Shown here piece after piece: positions 1-7,032 of a DNA stretch of 64,000 bases (the stretch's first letter is position 1; the number at the start of each line of letters is the position of its first letter). Source of the stretch: Pseudomonas nitroreducens NBRC 12694 (GTDB lineage: Bacteria; Pseudomonadota; Gammaproteobacteria; Pseudomonadales; Pseudomonadaceae); the NCBI RefSeq assembly GCF_002091755.1, contig NZ_BDAI01000009.1:124001-188000 (forward strand), read 5' to 3'. Under the pieces are notes generated by a model. The model ran no database searches and had not been told where the DNA came from. It saw only the letters and a program-made list of their open reading frames with translations. The position numbers and the translations under genes were made by a program.

Positions 1-1057
1 CTTTGCCTATAGCTACTGTGAACTCATACGCCAACCGACGATAGATTTTGTCGCCTCGTCCGCGAATCATTTGAATATAATTCAGTCGCCCTTTGACCAC
101 TTTGATAAAAAAATCGCCAGCATTCTCCTTTGTCCGCAGAATTTGTCGAGGCTGAAGCGGCTGATTCTCACCCTTCAGAATCTCCAAATACTTTTTTTCT
201 GCCAGCTCAGGCCCGTAGCGTTTAAGAGCGTTTATCATTGAGCTCGTTAAGCGGATGAACTCTCTGGTTACGTTTGGCATCTCATTGACAACCAGGCCCG
301 TTACCATCTGGCGCTGCGTCCGGTGCTGAAGGCGTGTTTTTTCAGAGTTTATGATGAAACCATTGGATTTTATGATTTCTTCCAGTTCGCGCCCAGGTAT
401 CGCTCTGCCGTCCTCGGAGACTTCGACGATATCCTTCGGTAAGTATTTTGCGGTAGTGGTAAAGGAAAACGTAATGTCGTCAGCGTACCGTGTAAAATGA
501 CATTTACATGCTTTTGCTAAGGCCTGAAGCTGTGAGTCAAGCTTCCGACAAATCATATTCGATATTAGCGGTGAAGTTGGGGCGCCCTGAGCTAACTTCC
601 CGTCGCTGCAACAGATATGTGCCATAACTGTCGCAACATTGTGAGGCGCACTAAATGGGGGGGCCATGAATAAATTTCTGACCCTTCCAAAATGGATGCT
701 TTCGAAAAAATCCTTCAGATCAATGTTGAACACATATCTCTTTCTGGAATGGATTTGTGCGTTTGTCTTGACGCTCCTACCCTTGACGAAGCCATGGCTA
801 GAAGGCTTGGGGGAATAGAATTTTTCGAGATGCGGCAAAAGCGCATGCTGAATTTTCTTCATCACCCGCTTGGGTGCTTTAATGGAGCGATGGGTTTTGT
901 TTTTCTTTAAGATGGAAAAGCTAACGTAATGGCTTCCTTTCCTCTTGTAAAGGAAGTTAAGTAGCTTGTCTCGATCAACTTTTAATAGCTGGCAGAACCC
1001 ATCGAGGCTCTTGAAATTCGGGCCAAATAAATCCTTAAAAAGCTCGTCGATATCCAT
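1..1057 (-). CDS. Retron-type reverse transcriptase (C-terminus beyond window)
   Basis: Read from the minus strand, an uninterrupted frame of about 352 codons runs from ATG at 1057 off the left edge. It has the reverse transcriptase motifs in order: first catalytic Asp in NIDLKDFF (about residue 113), QGAPTSPLISN (157-167) and YADD (191-194). Both retron-specific signatures are visible: NAxxH as NAQIH (99-103) and VTG as MVTGLVVN (251-258). Retron RTs copy part of an upstream structured RNA into msDNA and usually act in anti-phage defence with an effector. A candidate msr-msd RNA ends only 10 nt before this start. No Shine-Dalgarno sequence is evident, so translation may depend on the leader RNA. 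The end of the gene, and any downstream effector, lie outside the window. Local base composition is more AT-rich than the metabolic genes further right. Confidence 0.93.
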   Translation of the reverse strand, partial: MDIDELFKDLFGPNFKSLDGFCQLLKVDRDKLLNFLYKRKGSHYVSFSILKKNKTHRSIKAPKRVMKKIQHALLPHLEKFYSPKPSSHGFVKGRSVKTNAQIHSRKRYVFNIDLKDFFESIHFGRVRNLFMAPPFSAPHNVATVMAHICCSDGKLAQGAPTSPLISNMICRKLDSQLQALAKACKCHFTRYADDITFSFTTTAKYLPKDIVEVSEDGRAIPGRELEEIIKSNGFIINSEKTRLQHRTQRQMVTGLVVNEMPNVTREFIRLTSSMINALKRYGPELAEKKYLEILKGENQPLQPRQILRTKENAGDFFIKVVKGRLNYIQMIRGRGDKIYRRLAYEFTVAIGK

Positions 1058-1067
1058 TCGTTAATAC

Positions 1068-1200
1068 CGGGCTTCGGGGCTATTTTCTCTTTTACCGTCG
1101 CCATCAGTATCGTAACCGTATCGCGCGATCAGGCAAAGCTACCCTTGCATTGGCCACCGCATATAGTCAGTGGAAAGTTAAATTGTGCCCCGAGCCCGAT
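1068..1200 (-). ncRNA. Candidate retron msr-msd RNA
   Basis: Two arms, 1187-1198 and 1068-1080, form an inverted repeat (CGGGCTCGGGGC against GCCCCGAAGCCCG, one bulged base) that encloses about 106 nt directly upstream of the retron RT on the same strand. This matches the a1/a2 arrangement of retron RNAs in size and place. Inside, in transcript order, are a 6-bp hairpin (CCACTG/CGGTGG, about 1154-1173), a second hairpin with loop GTAG (GCAAGG/CTTTGC, about 1132-1147) and further self-complementary sequence around ATCGCGCGAT (about 1120-1130). The predicted transcription start falls at about 1200, at the edge of the first arm. The usual AGC next to the branching guanosine is not evident after the first arm, which is the main reservation. 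Structure was judged by eye. Confidence 0.6.
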
Positions 1201-1206
1201 GGTAAC

Positions 1207-1235
1207 TTGATATCACGACGCTGAGTTCCGGTCAA
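1207..1235 (-). promoter_or_regulatory. Promoter of the candidate retron RNA
   Basis: On the minus strand, TTGACC (1235-1230) and TATCAA (1212-1207) are separated by exactly 17 nt, a good sigma-70 match. The expected start, about 7 nt below the -10 box, is at or near 1200, coinciding with the first arm of the inverted repeat. That coincidence supports a dedicated small-RNA promoter. Confidence 0.6.
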
Positions 1236-1436
1236 CGTCTCCAGCGTATTCTCCGGCCAGTGTGCGACGAGGACATCTCTCAGGCGCCATCGCCAAGCGC
1301 TGGTGAGGGTTTCGATAGCCGGTACACTGCGCTTGCCTTGTCACCGAACAAAGCGACTGGAGGGCACACCTTATGGGCTGGCGAGAGAGTCACGACAGTT
1401 GCAATACGCCGATGTAGATCTTTGATAATTCTGACA

Positions 1437-1461
1437 GTCCGCTTCTGGCCGATAGCTGCCT
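1437..1461 (+). repeat. Dispersed short repeat, copy 1
   Basis: A 25-nt element with core TTCTGGCCGATAGCTGCCT matches the copy at 12136-12160 at 23 of 25 positions. It lies in the 1201-1548 stretch between the retron promoter and the HEPN gene. I see no convincing gene there; the only longer frame overlaps the repeat and has no family features. Confidence 0.6.
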
Positions 1462-1548
1462 CAATCTCCGGCCAGATAGCCGGGGTTAGGAAAGGTGTAC
1501 TGCTTCGCGAGTACATCCTACGCGCTCCGTAACATGGAGCGTTCTTAG

Positions 1549-2211
1549 TTACCAAGGCGCAACCCCAGTTTGCGCCTTCAAATGATTCGCAACGGCCTTA
1601 TCACACCGGTCGACGATCTGCCGCACATGAGTCAGGTACGTCGCTCCGGTGTTCTTTGCTACAGGCTGTGCATCACGGATACGGTGAGCAATGTTGCCTC
1701 GAACAGTAATGAAGTCGTCCAGCTTGGTCTTGGCTCGGTCGGCCTTCATCTTGTTCCATTTCCAGTGGCTGCTCAGGCTGTTGAGGCCCAACATCTCCTC
1801 GTAGAGCGCATCGACTTGCTCTGACTTTGGCGTGTTGAACTTACCCAACCACTTCTCATGTACTTCGGCCTTATGTGCCTGGAGGATGGCCTGCCAACCG
1901 GTATCGGCTAGGTCCCAGAGTTTCAGCGGGTTCGGATCGTTCTTTATGTCCTTAATCGCGAGGCTTTTGACTTTGTTCGGAATAGCGGTGGCGGTTGACG
2001 CATGCGCCAGCAAGAAGTCGAATGCCTCGACGGCTAGATCCTCGATGTATGACTCCCAGCACGCGGTAACAAAGACAATGACAGAACGGTTCAGCACTTC
2101 GACGCCGCGCCTACGCCCGCGCCCTTCACCGCCGATCTCCTGGTGAATCTCCCAGAGCTTCTCGATGTCAGCTTTGTTGATTTCAAACGTTCTTTTCGAA
2201 TTCGAGGGCAT
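1549..2211 (-). CDS. HEPN-domain protein of the RiboL-PSP-HEPN type, putative RNase
   Basis: The protein has 220 aa. The segment GGEGRGRRRGVEVLNRS (residues 27-43) followed by a CWESYIEDLA helix (51-60) is characteristic of the RiboL-PSP-HEPN family. The HEPN ribonuclease signature Rx4H is present as RGNIAH (R171, H176). HEPN proteins are commonly RNases in toxin-antitoxin, abortive-infection and other defence systems. The ATG at 2211 was chosen because family similarity begins at MPSNSK. An in-frame ATG at 2304 would add 31 residues without family character, and neither start has a strong ribosome site. It is transcribed toward the retron RT, about 490 nt upstream of it, so it could be a retron accessory gene or an independent defence gene. 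Catalytic activity is inferred only from the motif. Confidence 0.8.
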   Translation of the reverse strand: MPSNSKRTFEINKADIEKLWEIHQEIGGEGRGRRRGVEVLNRSVIVFVTACWESYIEDLAVEAFDFLLAHASTATAIPNKVKSLAIKDIKNDPNPLKLWDLADTGWQAILQAHKAEVHEKWLGKFNTPKSEQVDALYEEMLGLNSLSSHWKWNKMKADRAKTKLDDFITVRGNIAHRIRDAQPVAKNTGATYLTHVRQIVDRCDKAVANHLKAQTGVAPW

Positions 2212-2580
2212 CCTTAGACCACATAGCTGCTGGAGGGGCTCCGAGCATACCTTAAGCCGCTCTTGCGAAAAGGGGAAAGATTTATTTGCTGGTGCACTGC
2301 CCACAATTGGCCGATAGCCGACGGTGACTGTGGTTCGTCTAGATAGGACGAATCATGATCATGTTTACCGGTAAGGCTGCTAGCGGAAAATTTCGGTCTC
2401 GTCGAAATATCCGCTTAGGGTCGATTGCCGCCGTGGCCACTAGGGAAATTGTGAGGTGGTTGATTTATTGCCGGAGTTACGAGAACCGAAAATACCCAAT
2501 CGACCCCAGGGTATTTAGCTTCAGTCTGTCCGAGCTCATTGAGGGCCGAGTTCTCGGTGCGGGTAATATGCTTTATAGCC

Positions 2581-2760
2581 ATCTATCAATCCCACCGTTC
2601 AACCCCCGTTCTATCCCTATCCACCTACCTTCCCCTAGCCGTCCTCTCTCCTCAATCCCTCCATTCAACACCCATCCCAAACCTGGCTCGTCCATCCAAT
2701 CACTAGGTCTTCCCTAGCCAGCCCTTCCACTCAGATACCTCCACCAGATAGCAATGGCCA
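2581..2760 (+). other. Pyrimidine-rich, G-poor tract upstream of the Gp2-type gene
   Basis: Between 2581 and 2700 the plus strand has only about 7 G residues in 120 nt and consists mainly of C, T and A, with recurring CCATCC- and CCTACC-like hexamers. The skew ends near the start of the replication-type gene at 2838. The wider 2212-2837 interval holds no gene I can support; a 120-codon frame over the tract is low-complexity Pro/Ser and looks spurious. Such skew beside a single-strand replication gene may mark an origin or leader, which is inference. Confidence 0.45.
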
Positions 2761-2837
2761 TCCATTGGGCCAGCCATCGGCCAGTAGAAAGTTACTTCCC
2801 GTGCAAAGGATATGAGCCTCACACAGGAGCAGCCTTT

Positions 2838-3500
2838 ATGCCTCGTCACCCGAGCAACACCAACCTCCACCTGCATCACGCCAGCGCCTTCCAGGGCCTC
2901 CCGGTAATGGCAGAGAAAGGTCCCTTCATCGAGCAGTACCTATCTCGCTTGCACAGCACCATTGAGCGCTCCCTAAGGCAGTACTCTAGGGTGTTTGCCT
3001 TCCGAGTGGATCTACGTCTGCCACTGCCCATCGAGCTGCCTGACTACGCATACACCAACGAGGTCATCAGTAGGTTCCTGGAGTCCTTCAAGGCAAAGAT
3101 CGAGCATGACCGACAGAGAGCTCGCACTCGGCATCGATACGCTCATGACAGCAGGGTCAGATACGTCTGGGCGAGAGAGGAGAGCAGGGGGGAGAGAGCG
3201 CACTACCATCTGCTGATCCTGCTCAATGGAGATGCCTACTTCACCGTGGGTAGGAAGACCTCATCTGAGCAGAACATCTTCCATCGTCTGCAGCAGGCAT
3301 GGGCGAGTGCGCTGGGTCTTAGCGTGGGGGAGGTGAGTGGTCTGGTGGAGATACCCCGAGCAGCTGGATACCTGGTTAGTCGAGCTGCTGGTGATCATGG
3401 GGAGCTAGCTGACCTGTTCCGTCGAGCGAGCTATCTCTGTAAGGCAGCTACGAAGAGCTATGGGGATGGACAGCATGGCTTCGGATGCAGCCGATACTGA
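2838..3500 (+). CDS. Inovirus Gp2-family / YagK-YfjJ-type replication protein
   Basis: The protein has 220 aa and matches the inovirus Gp2 family (YagK/YfjJ C-terminal domain). Supporting marks are a basic region with DRQRARTRHRYAHDSRVRYVWARE, a histidine motif AHYHLLILLN resembling the HUH motif of rolling-circle replication proteins, a following tyrosine-containing stretch, and the C-terminal RAAGYLVSRA and CKAATKSYGDG segments. The start at 2838 was chosen for CAGGAG at 2824-2829; an upstream in-frame ATG at 2754 lacks family similarity. Family members occur in filamentous phages and in satellite-like remnants. No other inovirus genes (coat, Zot) are visible here, so this is probably an isolated remnant or satellite gene. 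Its end lies 5 nt from the end of the convergent membrane-protein gene. Confidence 0.85.
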   Translation: MPRHPSNTNLHLHHASAFQGLPVMAEKGPFIEQYLSRLHSTIERSLRQYSRVFAFRVDLRLPLPIELPDYAYTNEVISRFLESFKAKIEHDRQRARTRHRYAHDSRVRYVWAREESRGERAHYHLLILLNGDAYFTVGRKTSSEQNIFHRLQQAWASALGLSVGEVSGLVEIPRAAGYLVSRAAGDHGELADLFRRASYLCKAATKSYGDGQHGFGCSRY

Positions 3501-3505
3501 TGCAT

Positions 3506-4264
3506 TCAATGGCTAGAGGAGTTCGCTGGCTTTGGCTCTGCTTCTGGAGTCTGAGCCAGTTTGGCCTTGAGATGGGTTTTGCGCAGAACCTTTCCATCTG
3601 ATGCGCGAATCTTGTAGAGCACGCCTTCCTTGAGAAGGTAGGTAATGTCAGGCATGGCTAAGATGATATCGCCTGTTAGAGATCCGTTCTCTGTCGTGAC
3701 TTCTTGCTCCTTTTCCAGACCCTGCAGCTCTGCGTCTACGCCAAGTGATTCCGCTGCCGCCTTCAGGGCGGCTTCCTTTCCTGGATTGAACGCAAACCAG
3801 TAGGGGCCTGTAACCACAAAGAACAGCCCTGTAGCGATGGCCCACACAAGGAAGTACTGAAGAACTGCATGCATGTTCTTCTTGAAGCGAACCACGATGG
3901 TCATAACGGGAAGGGTAATGACTGAGGTCACGGTTGCGACGGCTACCTGTCCGGACAGCGTCATGTTCAGGAAGCTGACGTAGCCGAAGGAGAGTAGGTC
4001 GGGGAGGCTGAATGCTACTTCAGTTCTGCTGATACCAAATTGCTGCATCAGGCCGACGTACCGCATGTAACCCATCACAACGAGTGCGGTGTTCACCACC
4101 GCAACCATAATGGCTGCGAGCTTAAGAAACTGATCAAGGCTGAGCGGAGAAGTGGAGCCTTTCGGCTCTTGAGTCGTATTCGGTGGCGTTGAAGCGGTAG
4201 AAGTCACCACTACTGGCGGGCTTAACAGCTCGACTCGCACTGTCCTTTCCTTGCTCCAGAACAT
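3506..4264 (-). CDS. Uncharacterised membrane protein with soluble C-terminal domain
   Basis: I do not recognise the family. The 252-aa product has a Thr/Pro/Ser-rich N-terminal stretch, then about three hydrophobic segments (about residues 47-68, 95-120 and 133-158). A soluble tail follows with an Ala/Glu-rich helix and a Lys-rich end, including ITYLLKEGVLYKIRASDGKV. ATG at 4264 is preferred because GGGAGG lies 5 nt upstream; GTG at 4270 is possible. It converges with the Gp2-type gene. A role as a membrane effector of an accessory element is possible but unsupported. The next 377 nt (4265-4641) hold nothing I can assign. Confidence 0.7.
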   Translation of the reverse strand: MFWSKERTVRVELLSPPVVVTSTASTPPNTTQEPKGSTSPLSLDQFLKLAAIMVAVVNTALVVMGYMRYVGLMQQFGISRTEVAFSLPDLLSFGYVSFLNMTLSGQVAVATVTSVITLPVMTIVVRFKKNMHAVLQYFLVWAIATGLFFVVTGPYWFAFNPGKEAALKAAAESLGVDAELQGLEKEQEVTTENGSLTGDIILAMPDITYLLKEGVLYKIRASDGKVLRKTHLKAKLAQTPEAEPKPANSSSH

Positions 4265-4641
4265 CCCCACCTCCCTTGTGATGAAGACGCAACCTTACCG
4301 CTCCTGTCGAAGCTAAGGAAGGGTTACGGCGGAGTGTCGAACGGCTGACCAGAGATGGAGCGGAGGCGCTCCTGGATAGATTATTCCAGACACGTCTTAT
4401 AGCGATCATCATCCATGGTCGGTCCAATGCATCTGCCTCACCCCTGTTTGCGTGATGAGGCAGTTGAAGCAGCTCGGTAGCCCTGAAAAGAGCATCGTCC
4501 AGATGCTTCAACTCTTGCGATGGAGCGCGGTGTTTGACCGTATCGAGATGGGGCGAAGAAGCTTCGTCTTCGGACTGGATGGTTCGTAGAAGTTAACCCA
4601 GTTGGCTCCTGGTATGACTAAAGCCAGCTAGGTGCATTTCC

Positions 4642-5040
4642 ATGACGAGCCACACCGCTATCCTTTCCGATCTCCTGAGACGAGCAGAGATCCATCGCCA
4701 GATCGAGCGCTACGTTGAAGCCATCGCCGCCAGCAGCGAGCCGGCCTACCACGTCTCTCATGACCGCGCTGGCGATACCCTTTATCAGCCGACACCTCTA
4801 GCCATTTCAGCCGTTCAGCTAAAGCAGATGCATGACTTCATCGTGGGGCTCGAGGGTGACGTGGAGAGCGAGGCACTGCGAGCGTTTCAGGATGCCTGTC
4901 GGTGCGTGGGGCTTGAGTTCAGCCCATTGGTGGGTATGGTCTGCCTCAACGAAAGTGAAGACGGGTACCTAACGCGGGAAGAGACACTGAACTGGTTCGT
5001 GAAGCGTGTTCGAGCGCAATCCCATACCCCTCAAGAGTGA
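4642..5040 (+). CDS. Hypothetical protein, 132 aa
   Basis: This is a soluble, mainly helical-looking protein with no recognised domain. An AGGTG ribosome site lies about 8 nt before ATG at 4642. The N-terminal half reads as one long helix (SDLLRRAEIHRQIERYVEAIAAS); the C-terminal half has a DGYLTREETLNWFVKRV stretch. It stands alone between the accessory genes and the transposase remnant. Codon use fits a real Pseudomonas gene. Confidence 0.65.
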   Translation: MTSHTAILSDLLRRAEIHRQIERYVEAIAASSEPAYHVSHDRAGDTLYQPTPLAISAVQLKQMHDFIVGLEGDVESEALRAFQDACRCVGLEFSPLVGMVCLNESEDGYLTREETLNWFVKRVRAQSHTPQE

Positions 5041-5211
5041 GCTCATGGGGCTCAGCTAGAGTTGGAGTATGCCTGTCGGGAGTTTCTGGTCGAGGTGACC
5101 AAGGCTCGTCTGCAAAGGACGAATTCTGGTCACCGGCACTTATCGACCCAGGCTGCGTGAAAACGTCGTCCTCGCCTAGAGTTGCTGGAGCAACCTCAGC
5201 GGGGGCGGCGT

Positions 5212-5890
5212 ATGAAGCGATTCATCGAAGCGGTGAGCCGGGAACAGGTCAGCTTGCTTCCCGAATACCTGGATGACTTCGTCGCCGAAGACAACCGGAT
5301 CCGCGTGGTCGAAGCCTTCGTCGAGCAACTCGATCTGGTGGCCCTGGAGTTCGATGGGGTCACTCCTGCCGTAACCGGGCGACCGTCCTATCACCCCGCC
5401 GTGCTGTTGAAGGTCTACATCTACGGCTGCCTCAACCGCATTCAATCCAGCCGTTGCCTGGAGCGCGAATGCCAGCACAACCTCGAGCTGATGTGGCTGA
5501 CTGGGCAACTGGCTCCGGACTTCAAAACCATTGCAGACTTCCGGCGCGACAACGGCAAAGCCATTCGTACTGACTGCCGGCAGTTCGTCGTGCTGTGTCG
5601 CCAACTCGATTTGTTCTCCCAGTCGCTCGTGGCCATCGACGGCAGCAAGTTCAAAGCGGTCAACAACCGTGATCGCAACTTTACCCACGGCAAGCTGGGC
5701 ACGACGCACTTCCTGACCCGAACACTGCCCCGAGTCAGCACGGAAATGAGCCTGCATTTGCTGGCCAACAACCTCAAGCGGCTGATGAGCATCTTTGGCG
5801 TCACCGGTGCGATGGAGGTACTGCGGGGCTTAGGTCTGCCATTTTCCTGTGCCTTCCCACCACAAACTGCCGTAGATCGCCTCAGAGGAC
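5212..5890 (+). pseudogene. IS1182-family transposase, central part deleted
   Basis: Residues 1-163 match the N-terminus of IS1182-type transposases, including QVSLLPEYLDDFV, GRPSYHPAVLLKVYIYGC and the region of the first catalytic Asp (AIDGSKFKAVNN, Asp143). At about 5700 the frame jumps directly to the family's C-terminal sequence (HFLTRTLPRVSTEMSLHLLA). Roughly 250 residues with the remaining DDE residues are absent, since family members run about 450-500 aa. The frame stays open, so this is a clean internal deletion. After about 5845 similarity ends and the frame reads antisense through the adjoining autotransporter remnant. I found no convincing terminal inverted repeats. Confidence 0.8.
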
Positions 5891-5894
5891 ACTG

Positions 5895-6795
5895 GCAGCA
5901 GTTAGCCGGCTTGGAGTCGCCGGTGAGCTGCCAGAGGCTGGTGTCGCGCAGGGTGACGTCGGAGTGGACGCCGCTGGTGGTTTTCGCCGTACCGGTGACC
6001 CCGGAGGATGACAGGTCCACGCGCGCCTGGCCGGCAGTATCCTGGCTGGTGCCGATGCCTTGCCACTGGCCAGTGCCCATGTCCGGGACGCTGGTCCCGT
6101 CGCTGGCGACCGAGCTATCCACGTTCAGCCATTGGCCACTGCCGCAGGCGAGGCTGTGGCTCAGGGCGATGTCCGCGACGCCGGCCGTGGCGATAGTGGC
6201 GTCGACGCTGCCACCCTGGCGGGCCACCACGCCATGACCGAAGGCGCCTTGGGTATTCACGCTCACACCGTCCAGGCGAGCGCTGGCGGTGTTGTTGGCG
6301 AACACGCCAGCGGCCTGTTCGCCCTGGGTGCTGACGGTGCTATTGCTCGCGCTCAATGCCCCGCCGGACTCAGCACGCAGCCCGTGGGAGCCCATGCCCT
6401 GGGTGGAGATGCTGCTGTCGTTGAGATCCAGCGCGGCGGTCTCGCTTTTGTACTGGCGGCTGACCATGGCTCCGCTGGCGTGATCGCCCAGTGTCTGCAC
6501 CGTCACGTGGCTGTCGCTCAGGCCGACAGTGCCCGGCTTGGCTGACCCGATGCCGGCGTACAGCCCGACCGAATACTGGCCTTCGGTCTTCACGCTCAGG
6601 TTATCGAGGATCATGCTGCCGCCGTCGTCAACAGCAGCGCCGTAGGCTTGCGAACCCTGGGTCAGCACGCTGGTGCCATCGGCAAGCAACAGCGCGCCGG
6701 GATTGCGTGCGGCAAGGCCGTGGGGAAAGGTCAGGTTGCTAGCCACCGGTGAGCCGCTGCCGGTGGTGGTGACCGAACCTCCATGGACGACCTGA
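5895..6795 (-). pseudogene. Autotransporter passenger-domain fragment (pertactin-like)
   Basis: On the minus strand this interval encodes about 300 residues of repetitive Gly/Ser/Thr-rich beta-helix sequence with recurring units such as STQG..AAGVFAN and NTQGAFGHGVVA, and LWQLTGDS at the end. This is typical of pertactin-type autotransporter passengers. Both ends are missing: there is no signal peptide (the frame enters at about 6795 from unrelated sequence) and no C-terminal beta-barrel (the frame runs into the transposase remnant at about 5895). The longer open frame 5442-6968 is therefore a chimera. It is probably residue of an insertion and deletion event. Confidence 0.75.
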
Positions 6796-7032
6796 GGGTA
6801 CCTGGTTGTCTTAAGCGTCCGTCGGCAGGATGGGCCCGCATTTCGGTATGAGTTTCGCTCGCGCTCACTGAGCAGGACCGAGGCAATCCTTGAAGCGGAG
6901 AAAGTGCCCGAGCCGATGGTTACAGACCCTGGACGTTGCTGGATGCCATCGACGCATAACATCAACACTCGGGTCTAACCCCACCAGTGGCGGGGCTGCG
7001 GTTTCAGGCTTTTTTAGTTGATGAGCTGCCTA
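6796..7032. other. Unassigned junction sequence
   Basis: Between the autotransporter fragment and the large nuclease-motif gene I recognise no gene. A short imperfect hairpin (CCCCACC/GGCGGGG, about 6981-6997) is followed by a T run at about 7011-7016 on the plus strand. This could be a weak terminator left from a lost gene. Confidence 0.3.

Noticed and set aside
1280..1555. 91-codon minus-strand frame between the HEPN gene and the retron
   Set aside because: It overlaps the dispersed repeat and has no ribosome site or family match.
2355..2717. 120-codon plus-strand frame over the pyrimidine tract
   Set aside because: Low-complexity Pro/Ser product from skewed DNA, no family and no clear ribosome site.
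4134..4511. 125-codon minus-strand frame upstream of the membrane protein
   Set aside because: Overlaps the real gene out of frame, no family resemblance and no ribosome site.
5442..6968. 508-codon minus-strand frame
   Set aside because: Only its middle is autotransporter sequence; the ends are antisense to the transposase remnant and unrelated junction DNA.
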